A stretch of 64,000 nt of DNA from Pseudomonas mangiferae (GTDB lineage: Bacteria > Pseudomonadota > Gammaproteobacteria > Pseudomonadales > Pseudomonadaceae): positions 189,921 through 253,920 of the forward strand of contig NZ_VJOY01000005.1 of the NCBI RefSeq assembly GCF_007109405.1, read 5' to 3'. Position 1 is the stretch's first letter. Every line of letters begins with the position of its first letter. The translations under genes and the position numbers were made by a program. Positions 19,398 to 28,870 of the stretch are shown one piece after another. The notes beneath the pieces are model-generated. The model did not search any database. It saw nothing but the letters and a program-made list of their open reading frames with translations, and was not told the origin of the DNA.

Positions 19398-20464
19398 ATT
19401 GCTCTGGCTTCCTGCGTGAGTCTGGCACAAGGATAGCGTAGACAGGTGAAGTGGCGACCGTCACAGCGCTCCACGGTGAGACTTGCCCGCGGTCCGAAAA
19501 GTGCCGCAAGGCGCGCTTCTATATTGGTCAATGCCTGCTGTGTTCCACGGGACGGCGCGTGAGCGCCCTCGTCGAACGGGTTGCTGACGCACAGGGTGAA
19601 CAGCCCGTTCTCGTACCGGGCTTCGACCCTCACCAGTCCCCCTTCGATCCGTGGCTGGATGCCATAGATCAGCGCATTTTCCAGCAGCGGCTGCAGCGTC
19701 AGCTGCGGGATCGGCAGATCGGGGGGCACCCGCTCCACGTCCCAGTCCATGTGTAGACGCTCGCCCAGCCGATAACGTTCGATCGACAGGTAACGCTCGG
19801 CCAGCTCCAGTTCGTCGCGCCAGGTCACCAGGGTGCCGGTCTTGCCCAGGCTGGCGCGGAACAGGTCGGACAGGTCCAGCACCGCCTGCTCGGCCTTGAC
19901 CGGGTCGGATGCCACCAGGCTGGCGATGCTGTTTAGGCTGTTGAACAGGAAGTGCGGGCGGATGCGCGCCTGCAGCGACTCCAGGCGCGCCCGCAGCTCC
20001 GCCTGCTGCTGGTGCCGCCACTGGCTCTGCAGGTAGAAGTAACGCAGCAGCAGGGCGGTCATGATCAGCCCGATCAGCGCATGGCGCAGGTAGAGGTTGG
20101 CCTCGCCCGCCCGGGACAGCGGCCCGCCCAGCTCGTAGTGGTCGGCGATGGCCGTGCAGCCCAGGGTCAGCGCTACCACCACCAGGCAGCACAGCAGGGT
20201 CGACACCGCCACCGGCAGGCGGGCCAGCAACGCGCGGGCCTGGCACAGCAGCGCCGCCGACAGCAGCACGATCCACTGCACGAACAGTGAGGTCAGCGCC
20301 AGGCGCGTCCAGTTGAAGCCGGATACGAAGGGCTCGGCGCGGAACGGCTCGGCCAGCACCAGCACCAGCACCAGCAGCTCCGCCAGCAGCACCAGCCCGA
20401 GCAGGGCCTCGGCCTGGCACAGCTCGGGAACGAAAAAGTCATCGGTGGGCGTGCGGTCGCGCAT
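19394..20464 (-). CDS. algZ: AlgZ/FimS sensor histidine kinase
   Basis: This 356-residue inner-membrane sensor has about six hydrophobic segments over residues 15-145, a short coiled-coil linker and the His_kinase domain of the LytS type. The candidate phospho-accepting histidine is H171 in RIRPHFLFNSLNS, followed by the N-box LLENALIYGIQPR. A classical G2 motif is weak, as in FimS of P. aeruginosa. The start at MRDRTP lacks a clear ribosome site, so the N-terminus is provisional. It pairs with AlgR, whose gene overlaps it, and is divergent from argH. Confidence 0.93.
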   Translation of the reverse strand: MRDRTPTDDFFVPELCQAEALLGLVLLAELLVLVLVLAEPFRAEPFVSGFNWTRLALTSLFVQWIVLLSAALLCQARALLARLPVAVSTLLCCLVVVALTLGCTAIADHYELGGPLSRAGEANLYLRHALIGLIMTALLLRYFYLQSQWRHQQQAELRARLESLQARIRPHFLFNSLNSIASLVASDPVKAEQAVLDLSDLFRASLGKTGTLVTWRDELELAERYLSIERYRLGERLHMDWDVERVPPDLPIPQLTLQPLLENALIYGIQPRIEGGLVRVEARYENGLFTLCVSNPFDEGAHAPSRGTQQALTNIEARLAALFGPRASLTVERCDGRHFTCLRYPCARLTQEARAI

Positions 20465-20693
20465 CGGCGGAGGTCCTGTGGTCGGATCGGTGCAGTGTCC
20501 CGGCCGCCGTCCGCGCCGGCAAGCCGGCGTGCACCGGTCGGACGGATTCGACCGGCGAAAGGCGAGGCGGCGATGGAAACTGTGAGACGGCCGACATTTC
20601 CCGGGCGGGCGCGACCGCTCGGCAACGCTGTTATGATCGCGCCAGTCAATCGCCGCGCAGGCGCCGCGCCTGCCCTTTCGCCACGAGTCAGCC

Positions 20694-22088
20694 ATGAGCA
20701 CCGAGAAGACCAATCAATCCTGGGGCGGCCGCTTCAGCGAGCCCGTCGATGCCTTCGTCGCCCGCTTCACCGCCTCCGTCGACTTCGACAAGCGCCTCTA
20801 TCGCCACGACATCATGGGCTCCATCGCCCACGCCCACATGCTGGCCGAGGCCGGCGTGCTCAGCGGCGAGGAGCGCGACGCCATCGAGGCGGGCCTGAAG
20901 CAGATTCAGGACGAGATCGAGGCGGGCGCCTTCGACTGGCGTGTCGACCTGGAAGACGTGCATATGAACATCGAGGCGCGCCTCACCGAACGCCTGGGCG
21001 TGGTGGGCAAGAAGCTGCACACCGGCCGCTCGCGCAACGACCAGGTGGCCACCGACATCCGACTCTGGCTGCGCGACGAGATCGACACCATCCTCGGCGA
21101 GCTGACCCGCCTGCAGCAGGGCCTGCTGGGCCTGGCCGAGGCCGAGGCCGACACCCTCATGCCCGGTTTCACCCACCTGCAGACCGCCCAGCCGGTGACC
21201 TTCGGCCACCACCTGCTGGCCTGGTTCGAGATGCTCAGCCGCGACCACGAGCGCCTGGTGGACTGCCGCCGGCGGGTCAACCGCATGCCCCTGGGCAGCG
21301 CCGCCCTGGCCGGCACCACCTACCCGATCCGGCGCGAGACCACCTGCCGCCTGCTGGGCTTCGAAGCGATCTCCGGCAACTCCCTGGACGGCGTCTCCGA
21401 CCGGGACTTCGCCATCGAATTCTGCGCCGCCGCCTCCCTGGCGATGATGCACCTGTCGCGCTTCTCCGAAGAGCTGGTGCTGTGGACCAGCGCGCAGTTC
21501 CGTTTCATCGAGCTGCCCGACCGCTTCTGCACCGGCTCCTCGATCATGCCCCAGAAGAAGAACCCCGATGTTCCGGAACTGGTGCGCGGCAAGGCCGGCC
21601 GGGTGTTCGGCGACCTCGCCGGCCTGCTGACCCTGATGAAGGGCCAGCCCCTGGCGTACAACAAGGACAACCAGGAGGACAAGGAGCCGCTGTTCGACGC
21701 CGCCGACACCCTGCGCGACAGCCTGCGGGCCTTCGCCGACATGGTCCCGGCGATCCGCCCGAACCGCGAGGTGATGCGCGAGGCCGCACGCCGTGGCTTC
21801 TCCACCGCCACCGACCTGGCCGACTACCTGGTGCGCAAGGGCCTGCCGTTCCGTGACTGCCACGAGATCGTCGGCCACGCGGTGAAGTACGGCGTGGACA
21901 GCGGCAAGGACCTGGCCGAGATGAGCCTCGAGGAACTGCGCCGCTTCAGCGACCAGATCGACCAGGACGTCTTCGCCGTGCTGACCCTGGAGGGCTCGGT
22001 GAACGCCCGCGACCACATCGGCGGCACCGCGCCTGCCCAGGTGCGCCAGGCGGTGGCCCGCGGCAAGGCGCTGCTGGAAACGCGATGA
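20694..22088 (+). CDS. argH: Argininosuccinate lyase ArgH
   Basis: This 464-residue enzyme performs the last step of arginine synthesis, releasing fumarate from argininosuccinate. The superfamily signature [12 protein letters not shown] is at 281-292, with the catalytic serine in the mobile loop. The general-acid region [15 protein letters not shown] is seen as [13 protein letters not shown] with H161, and [13 protein letters not shown] is at 109-121. A TATGAT -10-like hexamer lies at 20632-20637. It is convergent with nothing and overlaps the following P-loop gene as ATGA. Confidence 0.97.
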   Translation: MSTEKTNQSWGGRFSEPVDAFVARFTASVDFDKRLYRHDIMGSIAHAHMLAEAGVLSGEERDAIEAGLKQIQDEIEAGAFDWRVDLEDVHMNIEARLTERLGVVGKKLHTGRSRNDQVATDIRLWLRDEIDTILGELTRLQQGLLGLAEAEADTLMPGFTHLQTAQPVTFGHHLLAWFEMLSRDHERLVDCRRRVNRMPLGSAALAGTTYPIRRETTCRLLGFEAISGNSLDGVSDRDFAIEFCAAASLAMMHLSRFSEELVLWTSAQFRFIELPDRFCTGSSIMPQKKNPDVPELVRGKAGRVFGDLAGLLTLMKGQPLAYNKDNQEDKEPLFDAADTLRDSLRAFADMVPAIRPNREVMREAARRGFSTATDLADYLVRKGLPFRDCHEIVGHAVKYGVDSGKDLAEMSLEELRRFSDQIDQDVFAVLTLEGSVNARDHIGGTAPAQVRQAVARGKALLETR

Positions 22089-22639
22089 CCGCGGACGCGG
22101 GACTGGGGCGGCGCATCTCCGTGGTGGGTTGTTCCGGCGCGGGCAAGACCACCCTGTCCCGGCAGCTGGCGCGCCACCTCGGCTGCCGCCACGTGGAACT
22201 GGACGCCCTGTTCCACCAGCCCGGCTGGCAGCCGCTGGAGCCGGAGCGGTTCCGCGCGGCGGTGGCCCAGGCACTGGCAGGCGAGGACTGGGTGGTGGAA
22301 GGCAACTACTCGGTGGTGCGCCCGCAGATCCTCGAGCGGGCGGACACGGTGATCTGGCTGGACCTGTCCAAAAGCCGGGTCATGGGCCAGTTGCTGCGGC
22401 GGACCCTGCGTCGACTGCTGGGCCGGCAGGTCCTGTGGAATGGCAACCGCGAGCGCTGGGGCAACCTGTTCAGCCTCGACCCGCAGTTCTCCATCCTCGC
22501 CTGGGCGTGGACGCGTCATGGCGACTACCGCCAGCGCTATGGCAGCGAAATGCGCGAGGCGCCGCCCGGCACGCGCTACATCCGCCTCGCCTCGCGCCGG
22601 GCGGTGGACGACTTCCTGATGCGGCTGGACACCCGCTGA
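22085..22639 (+). CDS. P-loop nucleotide kinase-like protein (topology-modulation/adenylate kinase-related family)
   Basis: This 184-residue cytoplasmic protein has a Walker A motif, [17 protein letters not shown] (about 13-29). The substrate-specificity segment [15 protein letters not shown] and the [12 protein letters not shown] block are typical of the small family annotated as adenylate kinase-like or DNA topology modulation protein. No function is proven for it. It starts inside the argH stop codon (ATGA), so it is probably translated from the argH message. Confidence 0.82.
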   Translation: MTADAGLGRRISVVGCSGAGKTTLSRQLARHLGCRHVELDALFHQPGWQPLEPERFRAAVAQALAGEDWVVEGNYSVVRPQILERADTVIWLDLSKSRVMGQLLRRTLRRLLGRQVLWNGNRERWGNLFSLDPQFSILAWAWTRHGDYRQRYGSEMREAPPGTRYIRLASRRAVDDFLMRLDTR

Positions 22640-22829
22640 CACGCCGGACAGGCCGTTCTCGCAGCGCCGTCTCGCCGCTTCGCTGACCCCTCTCCGGCAC
22701 AGATTCGGTCACCGCCGACATCTGCCGCATGCACGTGGAAGCACCGTCCTTGAGCGGTTGCGTCACCCGGCTTGGCTTCCCGGGCCAGGGGCTGGCACAC
22801 TGGCCGCTCACGTTCAGGAAGTCCCCGCC

Positions 22830-23108
22830 ATGCACGAAGAAGACGACGAAACCCTGGCCGAACAGGCGCTGGTGGAAGCCATCGAGAACCAGGTGGAGGT
22901 GGATGACCCGCCGGCAGCCCGTGCCACCTTGAACAAGCTGACCCTGGTGGGGCATCCCCGGGAGGAAAGCCTGCACCTGATGGCGCTGGTGCTGGCCCAG
23001 GCGATCCGCACCATGCTGCGGGAAGACCGGCCGTTCGACCGCGCCTGGTACGAGCAGGCCTTGCGGGCGCTGCCCGACCTGCCGGACGACGATTCCGCCG
23101 ACGCGTAG
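22830..23108 (+). CDS. Conserved hypothetical protein, acidic
   Basis: This 92-residue acidic protein (MHEEDDETLAEQALVEAIENQ...) has several Glu/Asp clusters, a helical core (HLMALVLAQAIRTMLRE) and no signal peptide or membrane segment. An AGGAA site precedes the ATG. I do not recognise a characterised family; similar small genes occur between argH and cyaA in Pseudomonas. The 190 bases before it show no other gene. Confidence 0.7.
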   Translation: MHEEDDETLAEQALVEAIENQVEVDDPPAARATLNKLTLVGHPREESLHLMALVLAQAIRTMLREDRPFDRAWYEQALRALPDLPDDDSADA

Positions 23109-23157
23109 CCCACCGGGCAGCCGAGACCAGCCCGCCGGATAGAGGACGTCGTACCGG

Positions 23158-23952
23158 ATGCGCCACTCGCCCCCCGCCCTGCTGCACGTGTGTTTCCAAC
23201 TGCTGGCCGTGCCGCTGTTCCTGGTGCTGACCGGGCTGGCGTCCCTGGCCGCGGAGCCGCTGCTGGTGGGAGCCGAGGACGACTGGTACCCCTACACCGC
23301 GGTGCGGGACGGGCGCATCCAGGGCATGTCGGTGGACATCGTCAAGGCCGCCTTCGCCGCCAGCGGCACGTCCGTGGAGCTGGTGGCCTGCCCCTACGCC
23401 CGCTGCATGCAACGGGTCCTCAAGGGCGAACTGGTAGCGTGTTTCAACACCGCGCCGGATACCCGCATCGCTACCCTCTACCGCCTGCCCCAGGAACCGC
23501 TGTTCAGCGCCGATATCCTGCTCTGGGCGCGGCGCGAGGACGCCACGCCGGTGGAAGACCTGGGCCGGCTGCGGGACCGCCGGGTGGCGGTGACCCTCGG
23601 CTACGAGTACGGCGAGCTGTTCGACAGCCTCCAGCTGATGCAGCGGGTGCCGGTGCGCAAGGACCTCAACGGCTTCCTGATGCTCAGCCACCGGCGGGTG
23701 GACTACATGGTGGCCTACCGCGAGACGGCGGAACGGCTGTTCCAGGAGACGCCCGCCCTGCAGGGCGCCTTCGCCCCGGTGGCGACGGTGCACCGGCCGC
23801 AGCTGTACCTGTCCTTCTCCCGCCATCATCCCGAAGCCGAAACCCTGCTCCAGCGCTACGACCAGGGGATGCGGCTGATCCGCGCCGACGGCCGCTACCA
23901 GGCGATCCTCGATCGCTGGCAGCATTCCGGCGGCGATTCCCCGGCGCATTAG
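23158..23952 (+). CDS. Periplasmic solute-binding protein (SBP family 3-like)
   Basis: This 264-residue exported protein has a signal peptide ending near LASLAAEP and a bilobed binding-protein fold: LLVGAEDDWYPYTAVRDGRIQGMSVDIVKAAF in lobe one, then LRDRRVAVTLGYEYGELF and VDYMVAYRETAERLF in lobe two. It lacks the hydrophobic transporter partners beside it, so it may be an orphan binding protein or a sensor-associated one. The ligand is unknown. A pair of cysteines (CPYARCM) may form a disulfide. Confidence 0.8.
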   Translation: MRHSPPALLHVCFQLLAVPLFLVLTGLASLAAEPLLVGAEDDWYPYTAVRDGRIQGMSVDIVKAAFAASGTSVELVACPYARCMQRVLKGELVACFNTAPDTRIATLYRLPQEPLFSADILLWARREDATPVEDLGRLRDRRVAVTLGYEYGELFDSLQLMQRVPVRKDLNGFLMLSHRRVDYMVAYRETAERLFQETPALQGAFAPVATVHRPQLYLSFSRHHPEAETLLQRYDQGMRLIRADGRYQAILDRWQHSGGDSPAH

Positions 23953-24019
23953 CCGCGCCCGGCCTACACTGCGCAGGCGAGGCCTCGCGCCCCGCCCCGA
24001 CCACGAGACCGGAGTGCCC

Positions 24020-24262
24020 ATGTCGTTCACCACCGAACTGATCGCCGAACTGGAAATCCTCGCCCTGTACAACCTGGGCAACACCCTCGAGGGCATCAAG
24101 GTGCACCACGATGCCGATGCCGGCGCCGTGGCCGCCACCCAGCGCCTGCACGCCAAGGGCCTGCTCAACCAGCCCGATGGCGGCTACCTGACCAGCCTCG
24201 GCCTGGACGCCGCCGAACACGCCCAGTCGCTGCTCACCATCCTCCGCCGCGAACCCGGCTGA
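24020..24262 (+). CDS. TIGR02647 family small protein
   Basis: This 80-residue soluble protein begins MSFTTELIAELEILALYNL and contains GNTLEGIKVHHDADAGAVAATQRLHAKGL-like text, the pattern of the TIGR02647 (DNA-related, unknown function) family in Pseudomonas. The ATG at 24020 is chosen over a GTG six bases earlier because GGAG sits at the right distance. It stands alone between the binding protein and cyaA. Confidence 0.8.
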   Translation: MSFTTELIAELEILALYNLGNTLEGIKVHHDADAGAVAATQRLHAKGLLNQPDGGYLTSLGLDAAEHAQSLLTILRREPG

Positions 24263-24422
24263 GCCTGCCGACCAAGGGGCGCCCGCCGCCCTCATGAGCC
24301 CGGCGCCGGCTGCCGATAACCCGGCAGGCCCGGCGCTCCCGCCACCGGGAAAGCCCCCGCGGCAACTCCCGCGTACCGACGTCCGCTGGTAGTCTTTGCC
24401 CACCCACAGGTGCGAGCGAGTC

Positions 24423-27281
24423 ATGACGCGTAACCAGGAAATCCGCCCGGACATCGACGACGGCATCGACCGCAAGCAGCTCACCCAGCTGCGCGCCCGT
24501 TTCCTCACCATCAACGCCGGCCGCCTGCAACGCGCCCTGCTGGCCCTGCCGACCCGCCAGCAGTTGGTCCTGCGCCTGCTGCCGCTGCTGTTCCACGTCA
24601 ACCATCCGCTGCTGCCGGGCTACGTCTCCGGCACCACCCCGGCCGGCCTCTCCGGCTTCGAGCCGGACGACGACCTGCTGGCCGAGGCTCAGCGCCTGAC
24701 CCGTTCGTTCGCCTACAAGGCGCGCCGCGGCAACCCTCTGGGCGGCAAGCCGGTCATGCCGATCCACGGCCTGTTCCTGATGGGCAGCCTGGGCACTGTG
24801 GCCCAGGCCGAGCAGAGCGACATGGACGTCTGGGTCTGCCACGACTCGCGCCTGCCCGCCGAGGCGGTCGCCGAACTGCGGCGCAAGTGCGACCTGCTGG
24901 AAGCCTGGGCGGCGACCCTGGGCACCGAGGCACACTTCTTCCTCATCGACCCGCACCGCTTCGTCCTCGGCGATCGCGAGACCCACCTGACCTCCGATGA
25001 CTGCGGCACCACCCAGCACTACCTGCTGCTGGACGAGTTCTACCGCACCGCCATCTGGCTGGGCGGCCGCACGCCGCTGTGGTGGCTGGTGCCGGTGTAC
25101 GAGGAAAGCCGCTACGGCGAATTCGGCCACACGCTGCTGAGCAAGCGCTTCATCCGCGCCGAGGAGGTGCTGGACCTGGGCCACCTGGCCTACATCCCGC
25201 CGGGGGAATACATCGGCGCCGGCATGTGGCAGCTGTTCAAGGGCATCGACTCGCCCTACAAGTCGGTGCTCAAGCTGCTACTCACCGAGGTCTACGCCAG
25301 CGAGCATCCCCAGGTGGAGTGCCTGTCCCTGGGCTACAAGCGGGCGGTGTTCGCCAACCGCCTGGACCTGGACGAGCTGGACCCCTACATCATGGTCTAC
25401 CGGCGCCTGGAGGCGTACCTGGCGGGCCGCGGCGAACACGAGCGGCTGGAGTTGATCCGCCGCTGCCTGTACCTGAAGGTGAACAAGAAGATCAGCCGAC
25501 CGCCCCGGGGCCGGGTCAAGAGCTGGCAGCGGCTGTTGCTGGAGCGTCTGACCGCCGAGTGGCAGTGGGACGCCCGCCAGCTGGCGATGCTCGACAGCCG
25601 CAGCCAGTGGAAGGTGCGCCAGGTGGGCGCCGAGCGCCGCGCGCTGGTCAACGAGCTGACCTACAGCTACCGCTTCCTTTCCCAGTTCGCCCGCTCCGAG
25701 CACGCCGACAGCCTGCTCAACAGCCGCGACCTGGGGGTACTCGGCCGGCGCCTGTACGCGGCCTTCGAGCGCAAGGCGGGCAAGGTGGAATTCATCAACC
25801 CGGGCATTGCCCCGGACCTGGCGGAAGACACCCTGACCCTGGTCCATTCCCCCAGCCCGGAGGCCCCCGACGAGACCCAGTGGGCGCTCTACAGCGGCAG
25901 CCTCGGCACCCAGGAATGGCCCCACTTCGCGCCCCTCAAGCGCGCCCGGGAGCTGATCGAGCTGCTCGCCTGGTGCCACCGCAACGGGGTCATCGACGCC
26001 AGTACCCGGCTGTCCCTGCACCCCGGGGACAGCGACCTCACCGATTTCGAGCTGAACAACCTGCTGGCCAGCCTGCAGCAGATGCTGCCCCTGCCGCTGC
26101 CGCCGGTGAGCGAGGACGCGCTGCTGCGGGCCAGCTCGCCCCACGAAGTGCTGCTGCTGATCAACGTGGCGGTGGACCCGCTCAAGCAGCACAGCCAGAT
26201 GAACGTCCACATGACCACCGACCGCACCGACGCCCTGGGTTATTCGGGCGTGCGGGAGAACCTGGTGCTGACCCTCGACCAGGTCACCCTCAACAGTTGG
26301 AACGAGCTGCTGGTCACCCGCTACGCCAGCCCCGACGCGGTGCTGGAGTGCCTGCGGGACTTCCTCAACGATTTGCCCGCCAGCGGGCCCCGCCCGCACC
26401 TGCGGGTGCGCTGCTTCTGCCGGAACCGCGCGCAGACCATCGCCCTGCGGGTGGAGGACCTGTTCCGCGACGTCTGCGCCCACCTGAGCAGCGAGCGCAA
26501 CCAGCGCTACCTGCTGCAGGTGCAGCAGCGCTACCACCTGCTGGAACTGGCGCCGGGCCAGGTCCGCCACGTGGCCCTGGCGGACGTACCGGCGCTGATC
26601 GAGTACCTGGGCGAGGAGCGCCGCGCCTTCAGCCCCCTGCGCCTGGACCCGTTCGCCCTGGAGGGCCATGACCTGGCGCTGATCCTGCCCCTGGGGCGGC
26701 CCGACTGCATCCAGGTGTTCTACCGCCAGGATGGCGACAATGCCGAGCTGAGCGTGCTGGATGAACAGAACACCCTGTGGCGCCAGCGCGCGCCGTTCCG
26801 CGACGAGCAGAGCCTGCTGACCCCGCTGCAACGCTTCCTGCAGTCGGTGCTGTACCGGCGCAACGCGCTACTGCCCCTGGACGGCGCAGTGCCGCCGGCA
26901 GCGGTGGAGCTGGTCTACTACGAGGTGATTCCGACGCAGCCGGGCAAGGCCCTGCACCTGGAGCGGCGCAACGCGCCGAAGGCCGACGCCGGCAAGCCGC
27001 TGCACACCGTGCAGGCCATCCTCGAACCCGCCGGCGGCGGCCGGGTCCACGTGACCCTGTACTGCAACCACCGGGAGTTCTCGGAGCTGGAGTACGGCGC
27101 CGACCTATACGCCGCCGTGGCGCGGCACATCGTCGCCCAGCGCCAGGAGCCCGAGCGCTACCCCTGCTACATCACCGACCTGGACCTGTCACGGCTGGCG
27201 GGGACCGCGCCCACCGTGCATTACCTGCGAGTCAAGGCGCGCCTGGAACTGGCACTGAACCACGCCCTGAGCACCGCCTGA
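24423..27281 (+). CDS. cyaA: Class I adenylate cyclase CyaA
   Basis: This 952-residue class I (enterobacterial-type) adenylate cyclase makes cAMP from ATP. The N-terminal catalytic half shows the nucleotidyltransferase signature GSLGTVAQAEQSDMDVWVC near residue 130, and the family block EFGHTLLSKRFI follows. The C-terminal half is the regulatory region. In Pseudomonas the cAMP made by cyclases acts through Vfr; a perfect Vfr/CRP-type palindrome is present elsewhere in this window (43539). The start MTRNQE replaces a nine-residue-longer reading. It is convergent with rnk at only seven bases. Confidence 0.96.
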   Translation: MTRNQEIRPDIDDGIDRKQLTQLRARFLTINAGRLQRALLALPTRQQLVLRLLPLLFHVNHPLLPGYVSGTTPAGLSGFEPDDDLLAEAQRLTRSFAYKARRGNPLGGKPVMPIHGLFLMGSLGTVAQAEQSDMDVWVCHDSRLPAEAVAELRRKCDLLEAWAATLGTEAHFFLIDPHRFVLGDRETHLTSDDCGTTQHYLLLDEFYRTAIWLGGRTPLWWLVPVYEESRYGEFGHTLLSKRFIRAEEVLDLGHLAYIPPGEYIGAGMWQLFKGIDSPYKSVLKLLLTEVYASEHPQVECLSLGYKRAVFANRLDLDELDPYIMVYRRLEAYLAGRGEHERLELIRRCLYLKVNKKISRPPRGRVKSWQRLLLERLTAEWQWDARQLAMLDSRSQWKVRQVGAERRALVNELTYSYRFLSQFARSEHADSLLNSRDLGVLGRRLYAAFERKAGKVEFINPGIAPDLAEDTLTLVHSPSPEAPDETQWALYSGSLGTQEWPHFAPLKRARELIELLAWCHRNGVIDASTRLSLHPGDSDLTDFELNNLLASLQQMLPLPLPPVSEDALLRASSPHEVLLLINVAVDPLKQHSQMNVHMTTDRTDALGYSGVRENLVLTLDQVTLNSWNELLVTRYASPDAVLECLRDFLNDLPASGPRPHLRVRCFCRNRAQTIALRVEDLFRDVCAHLSSERNQRYLLQVQQRYHLLELAPGQVRHVALADVPALIEYLGEERRAFSPLRLDPFALEGHDLALILPLGRPDCIQVFYRQDGDNAELSVLDEQNTLWRQRAPFRDEQSLLTPLQRFLQSVLYRRNALLPLDGAVPPAAVELVYYEVIPTQPGKALHLERRNAPKADAGKPLHTVQAILEPAGGGRVHVTLYCNHREFSELEYGADLYAAVARHIVAQRQEPERYPCYITDLDLSRLAGTAPTVHYLRVKARLELALNHALSTA

Positions 27282-27288
27282 GCGGACC

Positions 27289-27696
27289 TCAGTGCGCGTA
27301 GGCGCCGGCCGCCTCCGGCTGGTATTCCACATCCAGCAGCGTCAACCGCAGGGTCTTGCCGCCGGGGGCCGGCCAGTCGATGTGCTGGCCGACGCTCAGC
27401 CCCAGCAGGGCGCAGCCCACCGGCGCCAGGATCGACACCTGGCCTTCGCCGCCGGCGTCCTGAGGGTAGACCAGGGTCAGGTGGTAGTCCTTGCCGCTGC
27501 CTTCCTCGCGGCAATGCACCCGGGAATTCATGGTCACCACGCCCGGCGGCACCTCGTCATGACCCACCACCTGCGCCCGGGACAGCTCGGCCTCCAGGGC
27601 CTCGGCGGCGGGGCCGTACGTCTCCAGGCTGTCGAGCAGGCGCTCCAGGCGCTGCAGGTCGAGGCGGGTGATGGTGATCGGCGGCTGAGTGTTCAT
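27289..27696 (-). CDS. rnk: Regulator of nucleoside diphosphate kinase Rnk
   Basis: This 135-residue protein is built of an N-terminal helical domain (TITRLDLQRLERLLDSL) and a GreA/GreB-like C-terminal domain (SILAPVGCALLGLSVGQHIDWPAPGG). Rnk binds RNA polymerase near the secondary channel and was first found as a regulator of nucleoside diphosphate kinase in P. aeruginosa. The start MNTQPPI has a GAGGAG sequence somewhat far upstream (about 14 bases). The following 228 bases up to the DUF1289 gene show no gene. Confidence 0.93.
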   Translation of the reverse strand: MNTQPPITITRLDLQRLERLLDSLETYGPAAEALEAELSRAQVVGHDEVPPGVVTMNSRVHCREEGSGKDYHLTLVYPQDAGGEGQVSILAPVGCALLGLSVGQHIDWPAPGGKTLRLTLLDVEYQPEAAGAYAH

Positions 27697-27924
27697 GGCG
27701 AAGGCTGGGCTCCTCGGGTGCGTTCGGCGATGAAAAAGCAAAAACCCCGCCTCCAGGGACTGGATGATCGGCGACGCGGGCGACCCGGCGAGCACAGGCG
27801 GGGGCAAGGGAGCCCACGCGCCACGGCGTCGACGGCCGGGCACCACGCATGGCCGGTTCAATCGAGCGGCGGAGGCGAGGTTTGGAAACGGGAGTCCGGA
27901 CGGGAACGCCGGACCCGGTCGACA

Positions 27925-28155
27925 CTACGTCAGCGCAGCGCCGCTTGGCAATAGCGTGGCCGGGCGTCGTACCCGGGCCGCTTCCACGATCTGCAGCCGC
28001 CGTCCGTCGCTGGCGTCGCGCCATTCGCGGATCTCCCCGAGGGTGCGGCCGCAGCCCAGGCAGACCTGGACATCGTCCAGGCAACACTGGCGCCGGCAGG
28101 GCGAAGCCGGCCGCCCGTCGGCGCCCAGCGCGGGCGTCGGGGCCGATGCGCTCAC
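27925..28155 (-). CDS. DUF1289 small cysteine-rich protein
   Basis: This 76-residue protein contains the DUF1289 block SPCRRQCCLDDVQVCLGCG followed by RTLGEIREW, with closely spaced cysteines that may bind a metal or Fe-S cluster. The GTG start at 28155 overlaps the cyaY stop (GTGA). A coupled position directly after a frataxin homologue is suggestive of a role in iron or Fe-S handling, but that is inference. Confidence 0.85.
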   Translation of the reverse strand: MSASAPTPALGADGRPASPCRRQCCLDDVQVCLGCGRTLGEIREWRDASDGRRLQIVEAARVRRPATLLPSGAALT

Positions 28156-28484
28156 AGGTCTTCGAACGCCAGGGTTTCGCCCGCCTGCTCGCCAGTCACG
28201 CGGACCAGCAGCTCACCCAGGGTCTCGCCACTGGTGTCGCAGATCCAGCGCTCGGACTGCAGGTCGTAGTCGAAATGAAAACCGCCCGAGCGGGCCGCCA
28301 GCCACAGCTGGCGCAAGGGTTCCTGGCGGCTGAGGATCAACTGGCTGCCGTTGTCGAAGCGCACGGTGAGCACGCCGGCGGCGTTCTCCAGGTCGACGTC
28401 CAGGCCGCTGTCGTCGAAGGCGTCCTCGACCGCCTCCTGCACGGCGTCCAGCAGGTCGTGGAAACGGGCTTCGCTCAGGCTCAT
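28152..28484 (-). CDS. cyaY: Frataxin-like iron-binding protein CyaY
   Basis: This 110-residue bacterial frataxin modulates Fe-S cluster assembly on IscS/IscU. The acidic first helix ([20 protein letters not shown]) carries the iron-binding ridge, and the beta-sheet face shows [37 protein letters not shown] and [10 protein letters not shown]. The start has GAGGT seven bases upstream. It is divergent from lptM and lysA, the usual Pseudomonas arrangement. Confidence 0.95.
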   Translation of the reverse strand: MSLSEARFHDLLDAVQEAVEDAFDDSGLDVDLENAAGVLTVRFDNGSQLILSRQEPLRQLWLAARSGGFHFDYDLQSERWICDTSGETLGELLVRVTGEQAGETLAFEDL

Positions 28485-28716
28485 GGCACATACCTCGGGT
28501 GATGATCGGAGGGCGCGCGACATTCCGCCACGCGCCGGTCCGCCAAGGATAACCGAGTGCGCCACGACCCTGGGCCGGAACGCGCTCATGGCACAGCGCC
28601 AGGTGCCCACCGGCAGCGGCCCTGGAACGCCCGCCAGCCGGGCGCCGGCGCATAGGCAAGGGGCCGGGGCGTGGGTATACTCCGGGCCATTCGACGCTCG
28701 ATCAAAGGATTCCGCC

Positions 28717-28857
28717 ATGAAGCGCCTGCTTCTCCCCTTCCTCGCCCTGGCTGTGCTCGCCGGGGCCCTCGCCGGTTGTGGCCAGAAAGGCCCGCTCTAC
28801 CTTCCGGACGACGAAAAGGCCGCCAAGGAACACCGCAAAGACCGCTACGAATTCTGA
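28717..28857 (+). CDS. lptM: LptM-type small lipoprotein (LppL/YifL)
   Basis: This 46-residue lipoprotein has a signal peptide and lipobox LAGALAGC, then the strictly conserved [12 protein letters not shown]. This is the LptM (YifL/LppL) family, an outer-membrane lipoprotein that assists maturation of the LptD-LptE lipopolysaccharide translocon. It is immediately followed by lysA (13 bases), a pairing conserved in gamma-proteobacteria, so it is probably co-transcribed with lysA. Confidence 0.95.
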   Translation: MKRLLLPFLALAVLAGALAGCGQKGPLYLPDDEKAAKEHRKDRYEF

Positions 28858-28870
28858 CAGGAGGCATTCC

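Noticed and set aside
22791..22807. Sigma-54-like TGGCAC-N-GC element before the small acidic gene
   Set aside because: GG-N10-GC spacing is right, but the predicted start would lie at or past the ribosome site of the 22830 gene, and the -12 element is poor.
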